The position numbers were made by a program, and so were the translations under genes. 64,000 bases of DNA from Daphnia carinata (taxonomy: Eukaryota; Arthropoda; Branchiopoda; Diplostraca; Daphniidae): the NCBI RefSeq assembly GCF_022539665.2, contig NC_081340.1, forward strand, positions 8,245,357-8,309,356, in the 5' to 3' direction. The notes beneath the pieces were generated by a model that saw only the letters and a program-made list of their open reading frames with translations, had not been told where the DNA came from and searched no databases. Positions 12,347-25,446 of the stretch are shown here, one piece after another; the first letter of the stretch is position 1, and each line of letters starts with the position of its first letter.

Positions 12347-14364
12347 ATGAGTTCCTTGGATAAGAAATACGAGTATGTGATACAAGCAATTGAGCATTTA
12401 AAGCATAGAAAAGCTAGACCGGATCTCGAAGGAATCAAGAATTATGCTTTCCGACGCCACGGCATTGATCCCGTAACGTGTTGCGCGGACGTCGATGAGC
12501 TCATCGATAGTGAACACATTATTAAAGTTGAATTTAAGGGTCGCACCAGCTACCGCAATGCTGCGAAATACCTTGGACCGGATGCAGCAAATACATCTTC
12601 TACAGTGGAAAGCTCACCACAACAACAGACCAGAGATGCTAGTCCTGAACCAGTTTCCTACAGCTCTGCTGTCACAGCAGCTATAGCAGCTATCCTCTGC
12701 GATCAACCAACTCCGCCAAGCCAAACAGGAGCAGTCAGCATCAGAAGGTGTGCAATACATAGAAATACTTTTCCAGGGCTTTCCTTTGTCTCATGCTTTT
12801 AACATTTGGCCTTTTTGTTTCAGTATTGCGAGCTATCTGCAGTCAAGAGACCATGGAAGATACTCCAGAAAGTACATTGATAATCTCATTGAACGAGAGA
12901 TTGCAGCATGCAACATAGCTTCAATCAGCAAGGAGACCTTCACCTTACCACCAAGTGTTTTGAAGAATCTTGACCGTAGGTGGAAGCATGAACACATGAA
13001 GAGCAAAAGAAAAGCTAGTGGAGCAGCTGAAGACTTGAACAAGTCAAAGAATCAGTTGAACAAGAGTAAAAATGTTCCTAGCAAAGTGGAAAAGTCTCCT
13101 CCACCCACTCCTCCACGTCCAGAGCGCGTCGGTCAAAGAATGAAGGTACGATATTATACGCAACTGACTCTAGATAAGTTTACGAATTATTAAAACGTTT
13201 CGATCTTGTACGACGCAGAGAGCCAAGAAAGTGTTTGACCCATCGGACGTGGAGGTTATCCCAAGGAAACGCGGTCGTCCTGTAGGAACTGGCAAAAAGA
13301 ACCGAGAATTGCGCAATAGCTTCGCCACGACCCCGGAGCGATCCAAAAGTCCGTTCCTCCTAACAGGATCATCGCCCCCTAATAGCTATTCCCATTCCGA
13401 GTTCAAAGCCTGCCTCCTCTGCAAGTATTATACGGTCATTTTGCGAGGCGTTACTTCGAAAATGCTCGTCTGCTCAGAATGCAATCGAAATGGTTCGATT
13501 TTTTTTTTTTTTTCGCAAAAGCTATTCATTGCATGGAGTTGTGTACTAGTTGATGCATTTTCCCATTGTTACAGTTCACGCCAAATGTTTGGGATTCGAC
13601 CAGGACGTTTTGCCTCGCGTTCCCGAATCGGAATGGAAATGCCCCGATTGCCGCCCTTGCAGCGTTTGTAAACTGGTTCAAGAACAAGTAACGTTGATTT
13701 ATTAGGACGCATCTCGCATCAGTACTGTCATTTTCTTTCTTACCACCGACAGGACACGGTTTTGCTGTGTTGCGAATGCGACACCACTTTTCATCGTTCT
13801 TGCTTGACTTCTCCGCCAGCTACAATGCCAGATGGCTGTTATTGGACTTGTGACGACTGCCGAGCCAACGAGTCGGTCGAAAAGACTCCCGTCAAAGATA
13901 GTTCATCCGAAGAAGGCAAAGTCGAAAATAAGATCTCACCGTCACCGTTCCAGCCCTCGGCGCCAATTAGTCTCGGTCCTTGGGTGTTTGGCACGCGGCA
14001 ACTGGAACTGAAGGGTCCTCCGTTCGAGTGGGATTGCGTTCCGAACCCCGACCCGACCATTCCAGACGCTTCTCAGTGGACCTCCGAGGACGTTCAGAGT
14101 TACTTTAGTCGACTGGGGTTCGAAGAACAGGCCACGTTGTTGCGCCACAATGTAATGACGCAAACAAGAACGAAATCGGTGTTGCCAGTTTTATTCTAAC
14201 TTTTGATTGTTTCCTATTCTCAGGAAATCGACGGTCCGTCTCTGTTGCTAATGAAGAGAAACGACATTGTCGTCAACATGGGGTTGAAGCTGGGCCCGGC
14301 AGTCAAGATCTACAACCATATCCGTCGTCTGCAGACGCGTCGCGATGATCTACTTTACGCATAA
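12347..14364 (+). CDS. Winged-helix / tandem PHD / SAM domain chromatin protein
   Basis: Probably a nuclear chromatin regulator. Six exons, 12347-12747, 12824-13145, 13219-13492, 13575-13687, 13753-14151 and 14224-14364, join in frame to 549 aa. Residues about 5-75 are a SAMD1/KAT6-like winged helix ([19 protein letters not shown], then [15 protein letters not shown]), a fold that in SAMD1 binds unmethylated CpG DNA. Residues about 134-200 are a second helical basic segment. An AT-hook-like [11 protein letters not shown] lies near residue 260. Two adjacent PHD fingers cover about 305-410, with ligands CLLC, CSEC, HAKC, CPDC and then CSVC, CCEC, HRSC, CDDC, resembling the double PHD of KAT6/DPF proteins. 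A SAM domain closes the protein (about 476-546, [15 protein letters not shown] and [15 protein letters not shown]). There is no MYST acetyltransferase domain. Residues read in sequence are secure; the function is inferred. Confidence 0.85.
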
Positions 14365-14402
14365 GTATGCCTGCAAGCTATTAGACTCTTGTCGTCAAAA
14401 CC

Positions 14403-14408
14403 AATAAA
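14403..14408 (+). terminator. Polyadenylation signal of the WH-PHD-SAM gene
   Basis: AATAAA lies 39 nt after the stop codon in the sense direction. Further AATAAA-like hexamers follow at about 14530, 14818 and 14901, so alternative ends are possible. Confidence 0.55.
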
Positions 14409-15294
14409 ACAAATCGTAGCAAAATGTGGATGTGCAAGGAGTTGCGGAAAAAGAAGGAGAAATTGAGACATGGAAAATGTGTATCATCTTTTCGTCCCTT
14501 CCTTGTTGTAATCATCGTCACACTTTTACAATAAAAGGAATACGAAAGCTGCCGATTGTTCAGTTTCGAATGAAACGACTACATACACACGCGCTGAGAA
14601 TAGACAGATACACACACACACACACACACACAATCGTACATTACTTTCTCGAAAATGAAATACAAAAAGGAGGGAAAAAAATCGCGGAAAGGGACATCGA
14701 ACGCGCAACTCAATGAGAAAAAAATGGGATGATTGGCCACGACGATGATGATAAAACATGAGATTGACACTGCCGCGTAAATGAGCAAAGGGAGCTGTAC
14801 TATGAATTTAAAAAAAAAATAAACGAAAACAACTTAAGTACAGAGAAATCGCTCGACGTGAGACAATTGTCTTCCAGTTGTGTTTGTCACACAACAACGA
14901 AATAAATAAATTACAATTAAAAAAACAAACAAAATGGAGAAATAAAAATAGCGCGTTTTTTTTTTTTTTCATGACAGGAATGATATGGCAGAATGTCGGT
15001 CAACCAATGAGCTGCCTTTGATAACTTACGTTGGGGCTTGGTAAAAAGCGCACAAAAATGGGTAGTAAAAAGCAGGGGAACAATCATCATCAATCTTGCC
15101 CACGTCAAAAGAAATCTCGTCTTCCTGTACATTATTGGCGCCATTATACATTCTTGATTTGAGTAGGATTTTGTCAAAAAACAAAAAAACATTTCTTTTT
15201 TTTTCTTTTTTTTGTGACACACAATTTTGACTTTTTGTGCCGTTGTCTTTCTTCTTTTTTGTTTTTTTGTTTGTTCTCCTTCATTATTTTTCCG

Positions 15295-15300
15295 TTTATT
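15295..15300 (-). terminator. Candidate polyadenylation signal of Lar
   Basis: The plus strand reads tttatt, giving AATAAA on the minus strand about 490 nt beyond the Lar stop codon. It is one candidate among several A-rich sites. Confidence 0.35.
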
Positions 15301-15789
15301 TTCTGCCGTTCAACTGAACATCTTCGGTTCAATTGAAGGTTGCATTTTCAGTTCCACCGGATCCGTCTTCAGCAATGAAACATGAATTTCCAAAAAAAAA
15401 AAAAATTGACTCTTTTCACGCCCGGCCGACTCGTACGCGACCGAAATTTAGTTGCCAAGTCATCAACGAGCAAGTGACGCACGACAACGTAAAGAGACTT
15501 GCGTGCACCACGGGGAGGGGGTAAAAAACAACACAAAACAAAGGGAGGATTGTTCGAGTGGGTGTGTGTCTGTTTGAGACAAAGAGATTAATAATGAATG
15601 GTTTAAAAAATCTCTTTTCCTTTCTTGTCATTTTCATTGTCGTCCACACGACGATCATCATCGAAGGGCACAGTGCGAAGAAAGTGGCGGTGTGGTGAAG
15701 GCGTGCCACGGGGGGACCGGAAGCCGCGAATCGGCCTGCGACCAAGGCGGTGACGGTGTCCCGCCGGCCTCGCACTGTGTCCCCTGACG

Positions 15790-18700
15790 TCAGTCACAGC
15801 CAGCGTAGTGATCGAACGATCCCAGATATTCCAAAGCCGATCGGTAGCAAAACTGGTACTGGTCCTTTTTTTTTTTTTTTTATACAAGACGAATAATACA
15901 TTAAATGAATTGAATTCACTTTCTACGAATGAGATCAATAGAAATGAAAAGGAACATGAAAAAAAAAAAAAGTAGGAAAGGATACCTCGGTTTGAACCAT
16001 GGCTGGACGTTGCGTGCGCAATATGCGGACCGTCTGGAACACGTCGACGACTCCTTCGTACTGCATCCTCTCCAAGTCGATGCTGAGCGTAATGAAGACA
16101 CCGGTCCGGCCGACGCCAGCGCTACAGTGGACAGTGATTGGTCCTTCTTGACCAAACTGCTCTTTGGTCTTGTGAACTTGGCCGAGAAATTCGATAAAGC
16201 CTTCACCCGATTTGGGCACGCCTTCCTCCGGCCAATCGGTGAACTGGAACTGCCGGACGGTGCGCGACTGTCCGTCTCTGGCGTCCGTCATTTTGAACTC
16301 GCGCAAAATGTACTGAGGCATGTTGTATTCCGTCACGGGCTCCACCACTACGTATTGGTATCGAATGGACCTGTCGGACGGCCAGTACTGGTGGCATTTC
16401 TCCTGGCCCATTTCCTGCAATTTGGTGAGCATCACAACAATTGTCGAGTTGTGCTCCCAGAGCATGCGCCAAAAGTCCTCGGTCGTCTCCATGAGCGGCC
16501 CTTGGGTGGCGATGTAGGCGTTCCGGTATCGGTAGCCATCGACAAAACTGGCGTTGATGTAGTCGCTGCCCTCGACGCCGCGCATCGGCTGCAGAATGAC
16601 GCGCGTCGACTCGTAGGGCAACACGTTGACCAACCGGTTCTTGGGTTTGTTGACGGGCAGGCTGGCGCTGACGAAACGGCCCGGGTGGGTCCGAATGGCC
16701 GCCAGCTTCTTGAATTCCATCTGCATGCCCGTCATGGTGGAGAGGGTGCCGCCGGCCTCGGCGCGCGCGCACGGCTGCAACAGGTTGTGGAGGTGGGCGT
16801 GGAGGGAGCGGGCCGGAATCTCCGTGTCGCCGCACGTCACGGCCTCCAGCAGAGCGTCGTGAATGAAAATGTACTGGTCTTCCGTTTGGACCATGTAATT
16901 GCGCTGGGCGCGGAGGACCGTCACGTGACCGTAGACGTCGATTGTGTTCTCGTAGCGCAGACGCTCTAGCATCGAGTCGATAACGATGAAGGCTCCAGTC
17001 CGGCCTACACCGGCGCTGCAGTGGACGATCATGGGTCCGGCGTCGGCCGAATTGAGTGCCCGCACTCGCTTCAGGAACTGGAGGAACGGGGCCGGATGGT
17101 CGGGCACGCCGTGATCCGGCCAGGCCGTGAACTGCAGCTGCTTGATCTCGCGGTGCTCGCTCGTGCCCAGCCGGTGCAGCTGGAAAGTGCGGACGCAGTA
17201 GGTGGCCAGCTCCTGGACGTCCGTGATCATGACGCTGACGACTCCGTACGTGTCGGATCCGCGGCTGGGCCAGTACTGGTCGCACTTGATGCGGGCCCGC
17301 TCCTCCAGCCGCGTCATCATGACGATCGTCGACGTCTTCTGTTCCCAGCACATCCGCCAAAAGTCGGCAAACGACTCGGGCAGCGGTCCCTGGGTGGCGA
17401 CGTAGGCGTCGCGCTTGCGGTAGCCGTCGCAAAAGTTGCCGTTAATGTAGTCGCTGCCGGGCACGCCCGGCACCTGTTCCAAAATGACACGAGAGTGGTC
17501 GTAGGCGATGACGTTGGCGTAGCGGTTCTTGGGCTTGTTGATGTCGGCGTTCGAGTGTTCCCAGGTGAACTGCTGGCCCGTTTCGATCGATTCGTACTCT
17601 TGCGAAAACTTGAGGTTGTCGTTGGCCTTGAGGGCCTCGATGTGCAGGGCGATGTCGTGGATGGCGATGGGCGGATGCGAAGCCATTCCCGGCGTCTGAA
17701 AGTTCAATCGACGCAATTCGACGGGATCGTTGACGGGGGCCGCGCACGACGAGGCGCCCCCGCCCGCGCCCCCACCCGCCCCGGCCCCGCCACCGGCCGA
17801 CAGGCAGGCGTCGGCCAGGCCACCGACGCCTCCGCCCATCAGCGGCTTGGTGACGGACGAGTGGTCCGACGATTTGGGCGAGCGGCGACGCTTGCGCGAG
17901 CAGACGGCCACGACGATGACGAGCAGCACGACGAAAACGACGCCCGACGCGGCCAGGGCGATCCAGAGGAGGCCGGCCTCTTCCGTGTCGGGGACGGGGA
18001 CGTAGGACGAGTCGACGTTGCCCACGTTGGGATTGGGCCGCTGCGGCAGCTCGCCGGCCGGCGCTTCACGCATGTCCAGCGCCAGGTAATCGGAAAACGG
18101 GCTGGAAGTGTAGAGGTGCTTGTGCGGCGTGTCGACGACGGCCCGCAGGAAGACGCGGTAGCGCATCATCTTGTCCAGTTTCTAGTTTCCAGCAAAATAA
18201 GCGCATTAAAAAAAAAACAACAACAAAAAGATAATGTTTGCAATGCAAACCAAAAAAAAAAAAAAAAGACTTCAAAGACTCACCCGATTGAGCATGCCTT
18301 CAAACTCTTGGCCGTTGCCCAGCAAAAAAGTGTAGGGCACGTTGCGTCGCAAAAACTTGGCCGCCACGTAGGGCTGTGCGCGCTCCTCCGACGGTTTTGC
18401 CGCTCCCGCTTTCAGATTAGCTTGCCCGCCTTGCTGACCACCACCGCCTTGCTGACCACCACCGCCTTGCTGACCACCACCGCCTTGCTGACCACCACCG
18501 CCAACGCCCGGCATCAAGTCGCTGTTCATAAACTGGTCGGGCTGTTTGTGCTCGGTCCGTTTGTCTTCGGGGACGACGACGAGCAAGTAGTGGCTAATGG
18601 GCCCGTACTCTTCCGAGGCCTGCGGCAGGATGACGGTGATCTCCTCGCCGTTGAGGACGCCGTAGAAATCGGGCTTGACCATGGGCAGAGGGGCGGCCAT

Positions 18701-21700
18701 TTGGGTGGTGACGGTGATGCGAGCCGGCGGCCTGTACGATCGGTCCGGCGGGACGGCGCTGACGTTGACGTTGTAGGTCGTAAAGGGCGACAGCTCGTTA
18801 ACGGAGAAGGAGAGCGTGTCCTGCGAGAGGATCGACGTCTGCGGAGTGATGACCTGCGTCTGCGTGATGCCCTGAGAGTCGACAAACTCCTTGACGGCGT
18901 CGAACGTGACTTTGTAGCTGACCGGATTGAGGCGGATCGGCTGTTGCCACGACAACGACATCGAGTGGGTGCTGACCGAGTGGGCCCGCAACTCGGTCGG
19001 CACGTCTTCCGGCTTGACCGTCACCGTCACCTTGTCAGAGAGACGGCCGTAGCCCGACTTGGTCCGGGCAGCCACCGTCACGGCGTACTGCGAGTTGCGC
19101 TCCAGGTTCGAGAGCTCGCACGAGCCCGTCACGGGCACCGATTTTTGCTGCCACTCGTCCAGGTCGTCGACGGCCGTCATCGTGTAAAAGACCGTGTAGC
19201 CGATGACTTTGCCGCGGCCGGGCACCGTCTCCCACCACACCTCGACCGACGAGAAGGATGTGGCCATGGCCCGGACGCTCATCGGGGCCCGGACAATGTC
19301 GCGCTCCGTCCGGAAGAGGACGCGGTCGCTGAACGGGCCGGAACCTTTGTTGGTCCGCGAGTAGATGCGGAACTCGTAGTCCATGTTCTCCTCCAGCGAC
19401 GTGAAGACGGCCTTGCCCACCGAGCCGGAAACGTTGCGCTCCGTCACGACGCTGTTGTCCACCTTCTTGTAGAACTGGATCAGGTAGCCCGTGACGCGGC
19501 CGTTGCGGTGCTCCAGGGCCGGCACGTCCCAGCGGATGACGACCACGTCGGGCGTCTGGAACCGGTACGTGATGTTGGTCGGAGGGCCGGACGGGGCGCC
19601 CTCGGGAGTCGGAAGGATCTGGACGGCTTCCTGGCCGTAGCCGATGTGGTTGCGGCCGGCCACGCGGAACTCGTACTCTAACCCGCGCTCCAGCCCCTCG
19701 ATGAGCCGGTGTTGGACTTGCGGCCCGTCCAGCAGCAACTCGTTGACGATGACGTTGTTGTTGTTGTTGTTGTTGCTGTCGGTGGCCAGCGAGCCGGACG
19801 TCGCGTCCTTGGGCCCGTAGCGTAATCGATAGCCTTTGAGCTCGCCGTACGTCTGCGTCGGCCGACTCCAAACGACTTCGACGCTCACCGTCGGCTCTTC
19901 CTTGACGATCTTGAGATTGACGGCCGGCCGATTGGGCACGCCGCCCGGCGTCGTGACCTTCTTGGGCGGGGATCGCGCTCCGTCACCTTTACGGGTCAAT
20001 GCGGCCACCTGAACGGCGTATGACGTGTCCGGTTGGAGGCCTCCGATCGTGTACTCTTCGACGACGCCCACGTCGTAGCGCAAGGGTTGGCCCACAACGG
20101 CATCCTAAATTGTTTGAAATTCGATGTTGATGACCATCGGCCTCCAATAAAAAATGAAAATGAAAAAGAAACGGACCTTTGCGTCCACTTCCTGGACGTG
20201 GATCTGGTAGCCTCGAATGATGCCGTATTGCTCCTTTTCGGCCGGTGGCTTCCATTCGACGCGGATGGACGTCGAGTTGACCGAGATGACGGTCACTTTC
20301 TGCGGATCACCGGGCACTACATCGAAGGCACGCGCCCCAATTTTTGACAAAAAGAATTTCCATTAGTTGACGGTGCACAATGAAATGGCGAGTCACGAAA
20401 AACATCGACACAAAACAGAACATCAAACAAAAAAAAAAAAAAAAAAAAGAAATGAATGAAAACGCAGAAACACAAATTGAAACGAGGGGGGGAAAAACGA
20501 ATGATGGGTTTTTATGTTGATCAAGACGACAGCAAACAAGACACACGCACGAAAGAAAAAAAATAAAAAATAAATAAATAAATAACACGACCAATTTTTT
20601 TGTTTTTTTTTTTGTAAGGGCGACTGAAGGTGGCGGTTTAAAAAAAAAAAAACAAAAAAAAAAAGGCTTGAGAAAGGATTGGAGGAAAAAAAGGGAAAAT
20701 GAAATTCAGGAATCAATTGATTGGAATGTGTTTTGATGGGAGAGAGGAAATGAGGCATCTATGCTGGCCGAGACAGACACAAGAAACAAGAGAATGAAAA
20801 CGAATGCTCCAGGATGTGTAAGGAGTTGGACGTGGTTCACGACATTGATGTGTCCCTCTATTGCCTATTTTGATTGACCCCCCCCCCACCCCAACGACCA
20901 GATCATTGAATCTGGTCTCAATTTGAAAATGGAAAAGGAGAGTAGAGTCACCACACGCTACTTTCCGTCTCGATGATTCATCGCTCCTCCCGTCCAAATT
21001 GATCCGTTTCCTGTCGCAAAGAGCAACGCGCATTTCTAGCCAACTCAATGAAAGCCACTACCGCGCAGCGCTACACTGGCCCACCCAACACTTTCCAAAA
21101 TGGCACTAGGACTGAATATTTTTTTTTTTTTAATATGCAAGACATCAAAAACAAATCAAATACAATTGGCTAAGGCGTGGCAAGAGCCATTCGACGTCTT
21201 CCATTCGGCAAAAGCGGAACGAACGCGGGTAAATAAATAAATTTAAAAAAAAAATCAAATAAACAGACGAAAATGAAAAATGGGAAAAGGAGTCGAGGAA
21301 GACGACGACAAAGTACACGACATAATCGCCGTCGTGTTTGTCGTAGAGCTCGACCTGGTGCGCGCATGTGTCTGTGTGTGTTGATAGGAAGAGAGCGGCG
21401 GGGGAACAGGGAGAGGAAAGAGTTTCATATTTTTTTTTGTGTTTTTTTTTTTTTTGAAGGACGCGCTCTCGTGTTATTACATCTATTGATTACTTACTCG
21501 CCATCTGCCGGAAGCAGCCGCAATACAAGCGCCTAAGATGTGTGTGTGTGTGTGTGTGCATGTGTGCGCGAGTGGAACGTTCAAGAAATGAGAAAACGTG
21601 ATGATAATATTGAAAAAGAGAGAGAAAAAAGAAAAAAAGAAAGGGTGCGATAGAACCAGTTAAATAGGTGTCGGTGCTGATTTTTAAAAGTGAATTTTCC

Positions 21701-21847
21701 AGAAAAAAAAAAAAACGAGATATAAATTGAAAAAGAAAATGGTGATATGATACGTGAGATCAAAGTGGTGCAGCAACGCAGACTGAGACGTGAGTGATAA
21801 AAGTGCCAAGAGATCAGACGCAAACGAACATTTGAAAAAGAAATATT

Positions 21848-21882
<35 letters not shown>

Positions 21883-24800
21883 TCCCTGTGATGCGATTGA
21901 TATGCGAATGTAGAGCGCATATCTTCTTACCCCGCGTGACGTAAGGCTGATCAATTGTAAATTGAACCGTGAGGGGGAGAGTGCCGGAAGTGCGTGAGGT
22001 GACGTGTGGGGATTAGGATGTGCCCAAGGTGTGTGGATGAGGAATTGCACTAGCAAAACACAGTTGAAAAACAAAAGGCAAAATGACGGGGAAGAAGTAG
22101 ATGACGAAAAGAGTGTCACTGACAGACTAAGAAAGTGCGCCAGACGAAAACGAAAGACAGGTGAGAGAGTAAGTGAGAGAGTAAGTGAGTAAGAGAGAGA
22201 GTAAGAGAAACAGACAGGAAAGAGTTGAAGACTCGAGCGAAACACTCAAAGGGAAACGAAAAGGAACGGTGGCAAAATGGAAAACGAGACAATGAGTGCG
22301 AGACATAATCCAACCAGATGAGATAAAAAAAAAAAAAAAAAATAATAATAATAATAATAAATAGAGAGAGTGAATAAAAGAGAGAGAGAGAGAGATACGG
22401 AAAGAAGGAAAACAAGACGGATAACTAGAAAGTGGAAAAACACAAGAATAGTCATCTAAATGTGAAAAGAATTAGCGATAGCGGCCGCTAGTGCACACCC
22501 AATCATTACGACAATTTTCAATTCAAACGAATGAAATTTTCAAAACCAAACTAAACCAAAATGAGAGAATTATTTGTTGTTGTTTTTTTTTTTCAAGGTA
22601 ACAGACGACGGCTGAGAAGGCATTAAAATGAAAAGAGGCACTGTACCAATGACGGAGTCTGTGATTTTGTGTGATTTTTTTTGCATTGCGACATGTGTGT
22701 GCGAATATGGCATCGGTTTAGATAAACGCGTGTTATAAACCAAGTGCGTACGACCCAATAGAAGAGGCAGCGTAAAAACGGCCACAAAAAAAGAAAAAAA
22801 AAAAAAAAGAGACAAAGAGTGAGAGAGACAGAAAGAAAGACACAAGGCAAATCGATTGACTGCATCATCACTGTGTGCGACGCAATCGAATTGCGTCGCA
22901 CAGCCCACTTAACTCTTAACGAAATTCACTGAATATCTTAAAACAAGAGGATAGAGACACGGAAGTGAAAGACATTGGCCCGTTTTTCTCCAACATGTTG
23001 TCCAACAAAGTGCGATTAAAAGAAGAAGAAGAAAAAGAAGAAGAAGAAGAAGAAGAAGAAGAAGAAGAAGAGTCACACAGGAAGGAAATTTCCTTTAAAA
23101 TCTTAAGCACCATTTTTTTTTTTTTTTAGTTCAATCAAATGAGTTGTTAAGAGCACAGCAAAAGAAAGGGTCATCTAATCGGCTGACAGTTGGAAAATCG
23201 TGTCGTCATCAAATCAATAGTCGTAACGTTAAAGGCGATGTTAGTAGTGATGTTAAGGCGATGAGCATTTGTAAGAATTAGCGACACATGTCTAGAGAAT
23301 TTGAACGTACCATCTTCCTGGGTTCGGACGGTGATGGACTCGGAGGGAGGCCCATCACCGACGACGGTGCCGGCCAGAAGCCAAATGCGATATTGGGTCC
23401 ATTTCTTGAGCTCCTCCAGTTTGAACTCGGTGCCGCCTTGCAATGGACTTTTGAGCATCATTTCGATGGCCTCCTTGTCGGGCCTTGTGGCTTCGACGTA
23501 GTACAGCTTGTAGTGCGATATGTGCCCGTTTTGTTTGTCCACGGGCGGAGGGCTCCACACAACGCGCACCGAGCTGCTGTCCTCCGGCTCGGCCCGAACG
23601 TTTTGCGGCGGCGCTGTCGGAACTGTTTTGTTTTTTTTTTTTTTTTTCATTTCCCGTTCATTTCAAGGTTGGTTTTTGTTTTTATAATGTTGACGCAACA
23701 ACAACAAAAAAAAAACAAACAAAAAACCGAACGGGATGGGTGGAGAAAAATAAAAGAAAACACGATGGAAACGTTAAATGACTTGTCAACTGAAACGGGC
23801 GAAATAATTCAACGAATCGAAAAAAAAAAAAAAATCAAATCAAATCAAATAAATATATGGTATGGAATGAAATGATATAAAGGGCGATGAAAGTCGGGTC
23901 AGTGCTTCTTAATCTTAAAGGTAGCCTATCGAATTAAAATAGCTTGCCTTACGTCAAGTGCTAGCATCCAATCGATAGCATCGATTGGTTAGCGTACGTT
24001 ACATGCATATAGCGCAGCCAATTGTTAATGGCCTCACTTAGCCCGACATACGGATCGATAACCAACGAGTTCTTGGCCATCAAATGTCAAAATCATAATG
24101 GAACAAAAACGCTGTTACAAGTCAAAAAAAAAAAAAAAAAAAAAATCAAATTGAATTTGCAAAACTGAAAAGTGCGATGATGCAACGAGAGAGAGAGAGA
24201 GAGAGCATATCGAGAAGGAAATACAAACGAGTGTGTGGCATCGTTCTGTGCAAGTGATGTGCCTGCTTGCGTCACTTACCTTTTTTTTTGTTTTTTTTTT
24301 TTTTTTGTTTTTTTATGCTTTCGGTGGCTTGTTACGAGCACGACGACACAACAACAACAACAAGAACACGAAGAACAACAACCACCTCGACGATGGTTGA
24401 CTCGTTGACACGAACATTCAATCACGACGCGTCTTGACACGGTCGATTGTTATTTGTTCAAGGCGTCGATTAGCGTTTGAAACGAGACAAGTGGAGGAGC
24501 ACGGCGGGCGGTGGGGGACGGAAAGGGAGGGGACTGTTTCGAGCGCGAGAGAGTGGACACTAGTTGAAACCCCCTCTTTTTTTTTTTGTCTCTTGTTTCT
24601 TTCCAAAAAAAAAAAAATAAAATAAAATGAGGAAAAAAGATGGAAGACCTACCGTATTGGTCGGTGCGTACGGGAATGGGTGGCGTAGTGGCCCCTTCGC
24701 CGCGTTTCGATTTGGCCGCCAGCCAAATGTAATAGAGCGTGTTGGGCTGCAAGCCGTTGAGGACGTACGTTTCACTGACGGGCAACGACCGGTGATGTTT

Positions 24801-25404
24801 CTCCTGATCGAGCCACAAACGAGAAAAAAGAAAAGCGACACGGTGAAATGGCCGGCCATAGAAATGCCAATAGGCAAAAATGTAGGCAAACGTAAGGTCG
24901 TAAACTACCTTGGTGAACGTGTCGTTCCAGTAGAGCTCGTAACTGTTGACATTTTCGCCCGTGTGGTGAGGCCTGGCCCATTCGAGCGAGACGGACGTTG
25001 CCGAGACGTCGATGGCCCTCAGTCCGGTCGGTTGGCTCGGAACGCCGTGCTGCGTCTTGACCTGGACGGGCGTCGACAGCGGTCCACTTCCGACGCTCGT
25101 TTCGGCCTGGACGCGGATCGTGTAGATCGTGTGCGGAGTCAAATCGCTGATGGTCGTCAGCAGATTATGGTCGACCACCTGCGAGTCCCACGACGCGATC
25201 GGAAGTCCGGGATTGGTCGTGTAAAACACTTTGTATCCCTGCGGTCATTTATTTATTTATTTTTTTTTTTTTAAACGCCGGGTCAAGCAAACAGAAAACA
25301 AACAACAACAACAACAACAACAACAAAGGATTCGACATTTTTTTTTTTTTCTGAAATTAGGAAAGCCAGCCCCCCCCCCCCCTTTTAGAATGAACTAACC
25401 CGTC

Positions 25405-25446
<42 letters not shown>

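Larger units (their letters stand above)
14365..15789. other. Shared 3' flank of the WH-PHD-SAM gene and Lar
   Basis: Two genes converge on this 1.4-kb stretch, which should contain both 3' UTRs. It has a CA dinucleotide run near 14611-14632 and several A- and T-runs. No further coding region is supported. Confidence 0.5.

Noticed and set aside
15990-16300. KNRL and WPEEGVP in the second phosphatase domain, looking like damage
   Set aside because: These are the normal substitutions in D2 of LAR-type phosphatases, whose second domain is largely non-catalytic.
15929-16969. A 346-codon plus-strand frame opposite the Lar phosphatase domains
   Set aside because: Same cause as above; the Lar protein on the opposite strand is strongly conserved and explains the sequence.
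16203-17432. A 409-codon minus-strand frame rich in Arg, Pro and His
   Set aside because: It is an alternate frame of the Lar phosphatase exon; the true frame has both [10 protein letters not shown] motifs.
17021-19681. An 886-codon open frame on the plus strand antisense to Lar
   Set aside because: It runs through Lar exons and across the 18182-18283 intron. GC-rich third positions in Lar codons remove antisense stop codons. It has no domain and many Arg/His/Val-rich stretches typical of a shadow frame.
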